Origin: Rhodocyclales bacterium
GTDB taxonomy: Bacteria > Pseudomonadota > Gammaproteobacteria > Burkholderiales > Rhodocyclaceae
Length of the DNA stretch: 64,000 bases
Direction of reading: 5' to 3'
NCBI GenBank assembly: GCA_016177805.1
Contig: JACOUN010000079.1
Coordinates: forward strand, 1-64,000
Positions 1-8,416 of the stretch are shown here, in pieces. How positions within the stretch are numbered: the first letter of the stretch is position 1; the number at the start of each line of letters is the position of its first letter. The notes below the pieces were generated by a model. The model was not told where the DNA came from. It ran no database searches and saw only the letters and a program-made list of their open reading frames with translations. The position numbers were made by a program, and so were the translations under genes.

Positions 1-194
1 GGTCGCCTCTCAATGCGCGTGACGCGTCGGCTGATCTTCCTCTTGAGCATGTCCGTCCCGATCTGTTCGATACCGGTGCAATCGTAGCCTACCCGGCCAG
101 CGCAGGGGGTTTTGCGACACCCTCTAAAGCCCCTCCTACGGCTACCACGGTACGGCATTGTTCACGGGTTCTGAATTCGTGCCCCCCTTGCACT
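1..194. other. left edge, no supported gene
   Basis: I see no convincing gene here. One plus-strand frame is open from base 3 and continues into the antisense of the MocR gene, but its codon use is mixed and it matches no family I know. It may carry the tail of a gene that starts outside the window, or only spacer downstream of the MocR-type gene. Confidence 0.3.
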
Positions 195-1658
195 TCAACC
201 GCCAAGCTGTCGCGCCGCGAGATTGCCCAGAGTGTGCAGCGCGTGGATGTGGCGGTCGGTGTACGGGTAGCAGCCGGACAGCCGGATGTGGCGCCGGTAG
301 CGCCCCGAGGGTGAATACAGGTTGCCCGGCGTGATGCTGATGCCGCGCGCCAGCGCCGCGTCGAAAAGTTGGTTGGCGTCGCACCCTTCGGGCATCTCCA
401 CCCACACCAGGAAGCCGCCGCTCGGTTCGGTGGCGCGCGTGCCGGGCGGAAATGCATCGTCGATGATGCCCCTGAGCCGGTCGATCTGGCCGGCGTAGGC
501 GCGGCGCAGGCGGCGCAGGTGCTGGGCATGGCCGCCGCTTTCGAGAAACGCGCCCAGCGCCTCGCTCAGCAGCGCGGGTTGCGCCACCGACGAGCAGAAT
601 TTGAGGCTCGCTAGCTGGCGGTGGAACCGGCCGGGCGCCATCCAGCCGATGCGAAAGCCCGGCGCGAGACTCTTGGTGTAGGACGAGCACACGATCACCC
701 AGCCGTCGCGGTCGAAGGCCTTGACCAGCGGCTGCAGCGGCGTGGCGAACTGCAGTTCGGCGTACAGCGCGTCCTCGATCACCGGCACCCGGTATTCGTT
801 GGCGAGCGCCGCCAGGCGCCGCTTGCTGGCCACGGGCATGCTGGTGCCGAGCGGATTGTGCACGGTCGGCATGGTGAACACCGCCTGTATGCGCCGCTCC
901 GACAACAGCAGTTCGAGCGCGTCCAGCGACATGCCGGTGTCGGGGTGGGTCGGCACCTCTATCGTCTTCAACCCCAGTTGCTCGGCGAGCGGGATCAGGT
1001 TGAAGTAGGTCGGGGACTCGATCGCGATCGTGTCGCCCGCCCGTGTCACCGCCCGCAGCGCCAGTTGCAGCGCTTCCATGCAGCCGTTGGTGACGATGAT
1101 GTCGTCGGGCGCCAGTGTTACGCCCAGATCGAGCGCGTGGCGACAGATCTCGCGCCGCAGCCGTGCCGGACCGGGCGGCAGCGAGTAGTCACTCAGCAAC
1201 TCGGGCTGGCGCCGCGCCAACTCCGCGACCAGGCGCGCGAGGCGTTCGCCGGGATAGAAGTCGCTGCCTTTCGGACAGGCCAGCGACAGGTCGATGGTGG
1301 CCGGATCGGTCTGCGCCGCGACGGCCACGGCGATGCGGTCGAGCACCGACGGTTGCGCCGGTTGTGCGCGCGTGATGCCGTCGCCGAAGCGAGGGGCGGG
1401 GGGAGACGGCAGGCGCGAACGCACGAAATAGCCCGATTGCGGCCGTGCCTCGACCAATCCGCGCGCTTCGAGCTGGCGATAGGCCGCCAGCACCGTGTTG
1501 ATGCTCAGGCCACGGGCGCGCGCCGCGTCGCGCACCGAAGGCAGGCGTGCCCCGGCCGGCAGGCGCCCGTCGTTCATCGCGGCGCGCAATTCATCGGCCA
1601 GCGACTGGTAGAGCGGGGTGGAGTTGTCGCGCATGGGTACAGTCGATGTGGAAGTCAT
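195..1658 (-). CDS. MocR/PdxR-type GntR-family regulator with aminotransferase-like domain
   Basis: This is a 487-residue transcription regulator of the MocR subfamily: a GntR winged helix-turn-helix (about residues 15-80) joined to a fold-type I aminotransferase domain that binds pyridoxal phosphate. The expected PLP residues are visible: K329 in SSYTKSLAPG, N268 of HNP, D296 and Y299 of EDALY, and R336. The length is normal for the family. The gene is divergent from a LysE-type exporter, a common arrangement in which the regulator controls the exporter and itself. The ATG at 1658 gives a full winged helix; an in-frame ATG at 1634 is possible. Effector and targets are not deducible from sequence. 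The family call is firm; the target is inferred. Confidence 0.93.
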   Translation of the reverse strand: MTSTSTVPMRDNSTPLYQSLADELRAAMNDGRLPAGARLPSVRDAARARGLSINTVLAAYRQLEARGLVEARPQSGYFVRSRLPSPPAPRFGDGITRAQPAQPSVLDRIAVAVAAQTDPATIDLSLACPKGSDFYPGERLARLVAELARRQPELLSDYSLPPGPARLRREICRHALDLGVTLAPDDIIVTNGCMEALQLALRAVTRAGDTIAIESPTYFNLIPLAEQLGLKTIEVPTHPDTGMSLDALELLLSERRIQAVFTMPTVHNPLGTSMPVASKRRLAALANEYRVPVIEDALYAELQFATPLQPLVKAFDRDGWVIVCSSYTKSLAPGFRIGWMAPGRFHRQLASLKFCSSVAQPALLSEALGAFLESGGHAQHLRRLRRAYAGQIDRLRGIIDDAFPPGTRATEPSGGFLVWVEMPEGCDANQLFDAALARGISITPGNLYSPSGRYRRHIRLSGCYPYTDRHIHALHTLGNLAARQLGG

Positions 1659-1678
1659 GGATACAGGTGCCCATTCAT

Positions 1679-1720
1679 GTCACTGTGACCAGTATAAATC
1701 CGTATTGCTGGCTCTGTAAC
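1679..1720 (-). promoter_or_regulatory. MocR gene promoter with overlapping palindrome
   Basis: On the minus strand, TATACT (1691-1696) is a good -10 box. GTTACA (1715-1720), 18 bases upstream, is a moderate -35. The perfect palindrome GTCACTGTGAC (1679-1689) begins just downstream of the -10, about where transcription would start, so a bound protein would block it. Autorepression by the MocR protein is inferred. Many MocR operators are direct repeats, so the palindrome could belong to another regulator. Confidence 0.4.
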
Positions 1721-1768
1721 CTGTGAGTCGATCTCCATACAGTGAAGGCTGTTCGATGGGAGAGCGAG

Positions 1769-2371
1769 ATGCTGGATCTGCCTTTGATGACTTACGTCGC
1801 GACGATGTCGGTGACACCGGGGCCGAACAACCTGATGCTGGCGGCGAGCGGCGTGAACTTCGGTTTCCGCCGCACCGTCCCGCACATGCTGGGCGTCAGC
1901 ATCGGGCATGGCGTACAGGTGCTGCTGGTGGCGGGTGCGTTCGCGTGGGTGATGGCGTGGCTGGACGCGGCGCGGGCCGCTCTGGTGGCGGGCGGCTGCG
2001 CCTATCTGCTGTGGCTGGCGTGGCGACAGGCGCGCGCCGGGCGGCCGGGCGCGCGGGGTGATGCGCGTCCGCTCGGTTTCGTCGGCGCGGCGCTGTTCCA
2101 GTGGGTGAACCCCAAGGCCTGGGTCATGGTGCTCAATGCCGCGATCCTGTTCATGCCGCGCGGCGGCGGCTGGGATGCGGCGCTGTCGCTGGCGCTGGTG
2201 AGCATCGCGGTCAACCTGCCCTGCATCGCGCTGTGGGCGGCGGCGGGCGACCGCCTGCGCAACTGGATGCGCGACGCGCGCGCGGTGCTTCTGTTCAACC
2301 TGACGATGGCATCACTGCTGGCCGGTACGGCGCTGTGGATGCTGGCCGAGGAGACGGTGCGGGGCGTGTAG
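1769..2371 (+). CDS. LysE/RhtB-family amino-acid exporter
   Basis: About 200 residues and very hydrophobic, with the family hallmark SVTPGPNNLML near the N terminus and several predicted membrane helices. LysE/RhtB proteins export amino acids or related small molecules across the inner membrane. I chose the ATG at 1769 over an upstream GTG (1742) because GGGAGAG lies just before it and the product then starts MLDLPLMTY, normal for the family. It is divergent from the MocR-type regulator, which probably controls it. The substrate cannot be read from the sequence. Confidence 0.9.
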   Translation: MLDLPLMTYVATMSVTPGPNNLMLAASGVNFGFRRTVPHMLGVSIGHGVQVLLVAGAFAWVMAWLDAARAALVAGGCAYLLWLAWRQARAGRPGARGDARPLGFVGAALFQWVNPKAWVMVLNAAILFMPRGGGWDAALSLALVSIAVNLPCIALWAAAGDRLRNWMRDARAVLLFNLTMASLLAGTALWMLAEETVRGV

Positions 2372-2485
2372 GGAGTTCGGGTCGTGGTCAACGACATTTT
2401 CGTCAAAGCTTGCAGGATGATTGCCAAATCATGACAATGCCGTTCTCAGCCCGTGCTCCGGGCGATCTGACACGGATGGTGATGC

Positions 2486-5400
2486 ATGAAAATGACATTC
2501 TACGGCATGGTCGCCCTCGCCCTCGCCCTGGTGATGGCGGGCTGCGATCCTTCCGGGCAGGGTGAGGCGCCCGCGCGCCGGGCGGTGGTCAAGGAGGTGG
2601 CACAAGTCGCGTCCGAACCCTGCGCGCCTGCCGCGCCGCAAACATCGGTGCTGGACGTGGCGCCCCAGGATATGCGCGCGGCGGTGGCGGCCGCCTACCG
2701 GCTGCAACCGGATAAGCGGTTTCTGCGCGCGATCGACGAGATCCATGCTTTCTTCGTCCCCGCCGAACCGAGGGCCGAAGTGCTTGCCGCCTATGTCGAT
2801 GCCGCCTGGCGGGTGTGCTATCGCGGCGAAGTGGTCGGCGCGTTGCCCGAACTGGCGGGCTACGCCGACTGGCAGGAACTGCTGAGTGGCTGGGCGGGGC
2901 GACTGAACGAGCGCTACCCGCCGCGCTGGGGTGCGACGCTCGAAGTGGCGCTTGCCCAGACCGACCCGGTGGCGCACGACTACAGCGTATCGGCGGCGCT
3001 GACGGCGATACGCGGACTCAACGCGCGCTGGCGTGATGGCCAGCGCACCACCGCCGATCTGCGCGAGGCGGCGCGTGCCCTGACTTTACTTAGCGTGCAC
3101 AAACTCGACCTGATCGAAGTCGCCGACGCGGTGGATACCCGCGCCATCGCGATGCTGACGCTCGCGACGCGGCTGGGGGGGCACGACATGCGCCATGAAG
3201 AAGCCCTGCTGGCGGAATTGCTGGGGCATCGCACGCATGCGCTGGCGCTCGCGCAGCAGTTGCCGCCGGACGATGCGGTGCGGCTCTACGTGCTCAAGGA
3301 CGATGCCGGGCTGGAGCGCGTCGCGCGTGCGCGCGCCGCCAGCGCCGAAGCGCGCCATCTCCATCTGCTGCGCCTGTCCGACAAGGGCGACCGGGAAGGC
3401 TGGAAGCGCTGGTACTTTGCCGCCGTGCCCGGTTTGCCGGGGCTGCATCAGCTCAAGACGGCGGTCGGCTTGCGCGCGTTCGAACTGAATGCCGGATTCG
3501 CGCCGTTGCTGCCGCACATCACGCTGATGGCGGTCGCGGCGCAGAAGGAAGGGCCGGGCTGGGGCGTCGATCTGGTCGGCATGCTGGGGCTGGACGCGCA
3601 GCGCGACATGCGCAAGGCCGCCGCCGCGCTGCGCAGCCTGCTGCAGCTCGACAAGCAGACCATGTACGCGCGGCTGGAAAACGACCTGGCGGAGCTGGGG
3701 CGCGATATGGATGGCGCGTTCATGGATGCGGCCACGCTGGGGGCCTTCTATCGCGGCTACTTCTATTCTGCGCTGTACGTGTCGGGCAAGCACTATCTCA
3801 ACTCGGCATCGGCGGCTGAGGCGGCCGAGAAGTTCCGAGCTTCTCTCGGCCAGCCGGAAGGCGGCGTCGCGGCGGATCTGGCACGCTGGTATGCCAACCT
3901 CGCGGCGTCGATGGATGGCCGCGCGGACATGGCCGCGCTGCAGCGGGATCTGACCGAGCTGACACATCTGGGCGGTCCTCCGCTGCAGCGGACGTTCCGC
4001 GAACTCGGCGAACGTGCCAGTTATGGCGATCCGCAGATGCTGGTGGCGGCCAAAGCGCTGGCGGCGCGCCTGGACGACCGCGTACCTCACCGCAGGATCC
4101 TCGGCAGCGTTGCCTACCGTACCCTGTTCGATCTGCCGCTGACCGAACGCCTGTACGCCAACTCGGCCGAAGTGGGCGAAGACCCCGATTTGTTGATCTG
4201 GCACGCGAAATTCACCGGCAACCTCGCGGCGCTGCGTGAACTGATGGAACGTAAACACCTGCCGCTCGATGACCGCATCGACATTCCCGACCACCTGGGC
4301 CGATTGGGTGCTTCAGAGGCGGAGGTCGATACTGCCTACCTGCGGTTGACCGCAGAGCAGCCCGACAATTGGGGCGTGCAGAAGGAGTACGTCGATTACC
4401 TGGAGCAGGCCAAACGGTATCGTGACGCGCGTGAACATGTCCAGTTGTGGCTGGATCGTAACGCAGCCAAGGGTGGTTTTTCCTACATGGTCGCCACTAC
4501 GGCGGTGGCACGTCAGCTCTATCACGAGGGGCGCTACAAGGAGGGGCTGCGGGTCATTGAGCCGGTGATGTCGAACATCCGGTCGGGTGCGGCGGAGCGC
4601 GCCGCGCGGCTGTTCGACAAGCTGGGCCAGAGGGACAAGGCATTGGCGCTCGCTCGGACGGTGGTGGAGACCCATCCGGACTTCACCCACGGCCTGGGGC
4701 TGCTCGCAGGTCTGAACTGGCGCTACGGCCAGCATGCGGAAGCGGCGCAACTGATCAAGAACTGGCGCTACAGGATCGGCCCGTGGGAGTGGCGCAAGGA
4801 TCTGGGAGCGCCGTTTGTCGAGGTGTTCGGCGACGATGTGGAAAGTGGCGTGGCGGCGTTCACGGAACTGTTGCAGGCCGGCGTTAGCCCCTATGATCTG
4901 CGCGAACTGGTGCCGCCGGTGCGCAAGGCAGGGCACCATGAACTGGCCTTCAACATGGCCTCGCGCCTGACGGGTTCGGGGCCGGGGGGAGTCGAGTTTT
5001 TGCTGCGCGCGTACAAGTCCATGAGTGAGTGGCGCGATGAGAAAACCGCGCTCGACTGGCTGCGTCAGCGGGTGCCGCCGCAGGTGTTGAACATGGCCAG
5101 CATGGTCGTCTATTCCGAATCCGAGTTCGATCTGCTGTGGGATCTGATCCCGGAACCCGAGCGCGGTGAGCACGCCGACGCGGTGTGGCTGTACCGAGCG
5201 GCCGCGCTGCTGCAGCAACCCGGCGAGCAAACGCAGCGGCGGGCGGCGGTGCTGGCCTATCTGGCAAGCTCGGGTGGTAGCTTCTACGATGCCCTGAGCG
5301 GCCATCTGCTGGGTCAGAAGAGTGAGGCGGAAGTGCTCGCACTCGCTACCGATGCCAACAAGCGCTGCGAAGCCGCGTATTTTCTTGGGGTGCGCGCGAT

Positions 5401-5590
5401 GAGCGAAAACCGGTTCCACGATGCGTCCGACTGGTTTCGTGTCGCCGCCGAAACCGGTCTGATCAGGATGGGTGAGTATCGCTGGGCTGGCAACCAGTTG
5501 CGCGCCTGGGACAGGAAGGGCAAGAGCCTGAGCTTGTTGCAGGATCAGCATGCGCACAGGGATGAGGCGGAGCAGGAGTTGGTGCAGTGA
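2486..5590 (+). CDS. large lipoprotein with helical-repeat character, unknown function
   Basis: A 1034-residue protein starting with a lipoprotein signal: a hydrophobic stretch and the lipobox VMAGC, with lipidated Cys20. Asp follows at position 21; in E. coli, Asp at +2 keeps lipoproteins in the inner membrane. The rest is Ala/Leu/Arg-rich, apparently all helical, with stretches resembling TPR or Sel1-type repeats (for example around residues 640-760), but no enzyme motif. I do not recognise a named family. The ribosome site before the ATG is weak. It sits alone between the LysE exporter and a DUF3460 gene that starts 68 bases after its stop. A scaffold for envelope complexes is possible but is a guess. 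Confidence 0.75.
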   Translation: MKMTFYGMVALALALVMAGCDPSGQGEAPARRAVVKEVAQVASEPCAPAAPQTSVLDVAPQDMRAAVAAAYRLQPDKRFLRAIDEIHAFFVPAEPRAEVLAAYVDAAWRVCYRGEVVGALPELAGYADWQELLSGWAGRLNERYPPRWGATLEVALAQTDPVAHDYSVSAALTAIRGLNARWRDGQRTTADLREAARALTLLSVHKLDLIEVADAVDTRAIAMLTLATRLGGHDMRHEEALLAELLGHRTHALALAQQLPPDDAVRLYVLKDDAGLERVARARAASAEARHLHLLRLSDKGDREGWKRWYFAAVPGLPGLHQLKTAVGLRAFELNAGFAPLLPHITLMAVAAQKEGPGWGVDLVGMLGLDAQRDMRKAAAALRSLLQLDKQTMYARLENDLAELGRDMDGAFMDAATLGAFYRGYFYSALYVSGKHYLNSASAAEAAEKFRASLGQPEGGVAADLARWYANLAASMDGRADMAALQRDLTELTHLGGPPLQRTFRELGERASYGDPQMLVAAKALAARLDDRVPHRRILGSVAYRTLFDLPLTERLYANSAEVGEDPDLLIWHAKFTGNLAALRELMERKHLPLDDRIDIPDHLGRLGASEAEVDTAYLRLTAEQPDNWGVQKEYVDYLEQAKRYRDAREHVQLWLDRNAAKGGFSYMVATTAVARQLYHEGRYKEGLRVIEPVMSNIRSGAAERAARLFDKLGQRDKALALARTVVETHPDFTHGLGLLAGLNWRYGQHAEAAQLIKNWRYRIGPWEWRKDLGAPFVEVFGDDVESGVAAFTELLQAGVSPYDLRELVPPVRKAGHHELAFNMASRLTGSGPGGVEFLLRAYKSMSEWRDEKTALDWLRQRVPPQVLNMASMVVYSESEFDLLWDLIPEPERGEHADAVWLYRAAALLQQPGEQTQRRAAVLAYLASSGGSFYDALSGHLLGQKSEAEVLALATDANKRCEAAYFLGVRAMSENRFHDASDWFRVAAETGLIRMGEYRWAGNQLRAWDRKGKSLSLLQDQHAHRDEAEQELVQ

Positions 5591-5658
5591 GCGGCGATCG
5601 GATTGCCGAGCGCCGCCGCCGCGCCGTACAATTCGCCCCTTGGCGAAAAGGAAGCGAC

Positions 5659-5847
5659 ATGGCGATCTACGAATCCGAGCACACCAAATTCATGCGCGAG
5701 TGGATGGCAAAGCACCCGCAGGAAGCCGAAGAGCAGAAGAAGGGGCGTGCCCTGTGGTGGGACAAGCCGCAGGACCTGGCGACCCAGCAGCGTTATCGTG
5801 ACGCGGCGGTGCCGGTCAAGCCCTACTATTACGACGTCAATCGTTGA
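5659..5847 (+). CDS. DUF3460 small protein
   Basis: A 62-residue hydrophilic protein beginning MAIYESEHTKFMREW, which I recognise as DUF3460, a short conserved family mostly of betaproteobacteria with no known function. The start is ATG 5659, preceded by AAAAGGAAG. A longer in-frame version from 5587 lacks a good ribosome site and adds an Arg-rich tail unlike the family. No signal peptide or membrane segment. It lies just upstream of the exonuclease fusion on the same strand and may be cotranscribed with it. Confidence 0.8.
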   Translation: MAIYESEHTKFMREWMAKHPQEAEEQKKGRALWWDKPQDLATQQRYRDAAVPVKPYYYDVNR

Positions 5848-5905
5848 CCGGCAAGCGGTTCATCAGGTGCCCTGGCCGCGTTGAGCGGCGCGTTTCCTGA
5901 GCGAC

Positions 5906-7327
5906 GTGGCTCTTCCCGACCCCCTGGTCCTGATCGATCTGGAAACCACCGGTGCGAACCCGGTCGGGGACCGCATTACCGAGATCGCGATCCTGCGCAT
6001 CGAAGGCGGCGAGATCGTCGCGCGCTGGGAGAGCCTGGTCAATCCGCAGCGCGCCATCCCGTCGATGATCGTGCGTCTGATCGGTATTTCGGACGCGATG
6101 GTCGCCGATGCCCCGACCTTCGTCGAGCTGGCGCCGCAAGTGCGCAGCCTGCTTGACGGCGCGGTGTTCGTCGCACACAACGCGCGTTTCGACTATGGCT
6201 TCATCTGCAACGAGTTCCAGCGTATCGGCGAAGCGTTCGAGGCGCCGGTGCTGTGTACGGTCAAGTTGTCGCGTGCGCTGTATCCGGAACACCACCGCCA
6301 CGGCCTCGATGCCTTGATTGCGCGCCACGGCTTCGTATGCGACGCACGCCATCGGGCGATGGGGGACGCCGAGGTGTTGCGTCAGTTCACGCAGCAGGTC
6401 GCGAGCGCGTTTCCCGTCGAGGTGCTGGAACGCGCCTGCGCCAAGGCGATGAAGCTGCCGCCGCGCCCGCCGGGTCTGCCCGAAGGCGCGCTCGAAGGCT
6501 TGCCGGAGGGTCCGGGGGTCTATCTGTTGTTTGGCGAGCGTGACGTGGTGTTGCGGACGGGCCGGTGTGCGAGTCTGCGCGCCCAGGTGATCGAACTGCT
6601 GTCCAGCAGCAAGCAAAGCGGGCGTGTCGCCGATCTTGCCGCGCGCGTGCGCCGCGTCGATTGGCAGCAGAGCGCGGGCGAACTGGAGGCGGCGCTGCAG
6701 GAACTGGAACTGACGCGCACGCACGGGCTGCGTCAGGGGGGCGGTGGCAAAGGTCGCGGCAGCGTCGATGCAGCCTTCGGCCTGCGGTTGATCCCCCGAC
6801 GCAAACGTGCGCCGGTGCTGGAGCGGGTGCCCCTTACCGGGACCGATCCGGGCGACTGGCGCGAGGTGCATGGGGTGTTTCGCAGCAGCCGTGAGTCGGA
6901 CAGCGTGTTGCATGGTCTGGCGGAAGCGTACCGGTTGTGCCCGCAGCGGCTGGGCCTGGAGCCGGGCAAGGGCGCGTGTACGGCCAGCCAGAAGCAGCGC
7001 TGCGCTGGCGTGTGCGCCGGGCGCGAGAGCATCGCGGCGCATGATGAACGTCTGGAGCGGGCGCTGGGCGCGGTGGACCTGAAGGCGTGGCCGTGGCCCG
7101 CCGAAGTGGTCGTGCATGAGCACTGGGCGCCGAGCGGCCGCCAGGCGTGGCATGTCCTGGATCGTTGGTGCCATCTCGGATCGGCCCACAGCGAGGCGGC
7201 GCTGGCGGCGCTGCTCGAACAAGCGCCGCCGCGCCGCTTCGATCCGGATGTCTATCGCATCCTGGTGCGCTGGCAGGGTGGCGAAGGCCAGCATGCGAGT
7301 CTGCGCAGGGCGGATGATCTCGCGTAG
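5906..7327 (+). CDS. DnaQ-like 3'-5' exonuclease fused to degenerate GIY-YIG (UvrC/Cho-like) domain
   Basis: A 473-residue fusion starting with GTG. Residues 5-170 form a DEDDh exonuclease domain like DNA polymerase III epsilon: DLE (D11, E13), HNARFD (D96) and H149-x4-D154 are all present. Residues about 198-275 resemble the GIY-YIG nuclease of UvrC and Cho (GVY at 204-206, R225, a Glu at 266 or 268), but the YIG element reads RTG (217-219), so that domain may be inactive. A later Cys cluster, CTASQKQRCAGVC near residues 330-345, is typical of this fusion family. Epsilon/UvrC-like fusions are presumed to act in DNA repair. A hairpin starts at the stop codon. Confidence 0.88.
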   Translation: MALPDPLVLIDLETTGANPVGDRITEIAILRIEGGEIVARWESLVNPQRAIPSMIVRLIGISDAMVADAPTFVELAPQVRSLLDGAVFVAHNARFDYGFICNEFQRIGEAFEAPVLCTVKLSRALYPEHHRHGLDALIARHGFVCDARHRAMGDAEVLRQFTQQVASAFPVEVLERACAKAMKLPPRPPGLPEGALEGLPEGPGVYLLFGERDVVLRTGRCASLRAQVIELLSSSKQSGRVADLAARVRRVDWQQSAGELEAALQELELTRTHGLRQGGGGKGRGSVDAAFGLRLIPRRKRAPVLERVPLTGTDPGDWREVHGVFRSSRESDSVLHGLAEAYRLCPQRLGLEPGKGACTASQKQRCAGVCAGRESIAAHDERLERALGAVDLKAWPWPAEVVVHEHWAPSGRQAWHVLDRWCHLGSAHSEAALAALLEQAPPRRFDPDVYRILVRWQGGEGQHASLRRADDLA

Positions 7328-7387
7328 ATGAGCGCAGCGTTATCCGCCGCACGCCACTCATCGGCTGGATAACGCCTTCGGCTCATC
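7327..7387. terminator. long hairpin between convergent genes
   Basis: Nested inverted repeats: GATGAGC (7327-7333) pairs with GCTCATC (7381-7387), and GCGTTATCC (7337-7345) pairs perfectly with GGATAACGC (7367-7375), with a 21-base loop. It starts at the exonuclease stop codon and faces the convergent FNR-type gene, so it could end transcription from both sides. There is no T-run. The sequence type (GGATAACGC with GGCTCATCCGGCC) resembles common extragenic palindromes, so it may be one copy of a dispersed repeat. Confidence 0.6.
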
Positions 7388-7486
7388 CGGCCTACGGCAC
7401 TGAGTCGTGTATAGCCAAGTGGCCGTAAACGGGAAACGGGTACCGCTGCGGTGCTGCGCTACCCGTTCTGCGGTGCTTCGAGTTCG

Positions 7487-8176
7487 TCAGGCCGCGAGGC
7501 TTTGCAACCCCGAGATGTCGGTGAGCATGATGGCGCGGCGCCCGCGCGGCAGGATGAAGCCTTTCTGCGTGAGCCGGTTCAGCACACGGGAGAAGCTCTC
7601 CGGGGTCATGTTGAGCTGCGAGGCGATGGTCTGCTTCTTCGATGACAGTTTGACTTCGACCGCATCGGCGGCCTTGCTGGCGTGCTGCACCAGGTAGTGC
7701 GCGACCCGCTGGGCGCCACTGCGCTGTTCGCACTGTTCGATATCGGCAACCAGTTCGAACACCCGGTCGGATAGCCCGGCCAGCAGACCGCGCGCGAATG
7801 CCGCGTCCGCGCTCATGGTGTCCTGCAGTGTGCGCTGCGGAATGAACAGCACGATGCTGTCGCGCGTGGCCTGTGCCGCCAGGGTCTGCGGCTTGTTGCC
7901 GAAAGCCCCTTCTTCACAGAAGCTGTCACCGTCGCTGGCGAGCCGGACGATGCGCTCGGTCCCGGCGCTGGACACCAGAAACAGCTTGACCTCGCCTTCG
8001 ACAACTACAAACATGCCTGCGGGGCGGTCGCCGCGGTGGACCACGATTTCGCTGGCGCCGAGCCGGCGCAGGCGGGTACCACGCACCAGGGTAGTGAACT
8101 CCGGCTCGCCGAGCTGGCTGAAGGGTTCGATGCGGGATAGGGTTTTTTCGACGATGGACTGTGTTTCGGACGTCAT
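7487..8176 (-). CDS. Crp/Fnr-family transcription regulator
   Basis: A 229-residue regulator with an N-terminal cyclic-nucleotide-binding-like beta-roll (about residues 15-130), a long dimerisation helix and a C-terminal winged helix. The recognition helix reads TPESFSRVLNRL, keeping the E-SR residues that in FNR contact TTGAT-N4-ATCAA sites. There is no N-terminal cysteine cluster, so it should not be an iron-sulfur oxygen sensor like FNR; a DNR/NnrR-like role in nitric-oxide or anaerobic control is more likely. It is divergent from narXL across a region with an FNR-like site. AGGAG precedes the ATG. Which signal it senses is inference. Confidence 0.88.
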   Translation of the reverse strand: MTSETQSIVEKTLSRIEPFSQLGEPEFTTLVRGTRLRRLGASEIVVHRGDRPAGMFVVVEGEVKLFLVSSAGTERIVRLASDGDSFCEEGAFGNKPQTLAAQATRDSIVLFIPQRTLQDTMSADAAFARGLLAGLSDRVFELVADIEQCEQRSGAQRVAHYLVQHASKAADAVEVKLSSKKQTIASQLNMTPESFSRVLNRLTQKGFILPRGRRAIMLTDISGLQSLAA

Positions 8177-8267
8177 GTCTGGGCGCTCCTGGATCGTGGT
8201 TTTGTCCTTTGCTGCGCGCAGTGTATGCGTGGAATTGACGTGTGGTAATTGCCCCGATAAATGTCGT

Positions 8268-8301
8268 ATGGGTATTGAGTACCACCAATGAGGTATTGGT
8301 A
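8268..8301. promoter_or_regulatory. candidate NarL heptamers and 27-bp dyad between fnr-type gene and narX
   Basis: ATGGGTA at 8268-8274 matches the NarL heptamer (reverse complement of TACYYMT) fully. TGAGGTA (8289-8295) and ATTGGTA (8295-8301) match at six of seven positions. Overlapping them is a dyad: GTACCACCAAT (8279-8289) and ATTGGTAGTAC (8295-8305), 10 of 11 bases complementary, with a five-base spacer. It could be an operator for NarL or another dimeric regulator controlling either divergent gene. No start site can be placed with confidence. Confidence 0.45.
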
Positions 8302-8313
8302 GTACTCGGCAAA

Positions 8314-8327
8314 TAAATGATTATCAA
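8314..8327. promoter_or_regulatory. FNR-like half-conserved site
   Basis: TAAAT-GATT-ATCAA matches the FNR/DNR consensus TTGAT-N4-ATCAA in eight of ten defined positions, with one perfect half. It lies in the shared upstream region of the Crp/Fnr gene and narX. The neighbouring regulator keeps the matching recognition residues, so direct control is plausible but unproven. Confidence 0.35.
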
Positions 8328-8416
8328 AGACAAAATAATTCATGGAGTGCTTGTTCGAGTGCTCTGGAGATTAGGAGGTATGTCTACATACAGCACGGAC
8401 GAAGGGCGTGGCCGCG

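Noticed and set aside
621-1688. Long plus-strand open frame of 355 codons over the MocR gene
   Set aside because: Antisense shadow in GC-rich DNA; Arg/His-rich, no family features, and it opposes a well-recognised gene.
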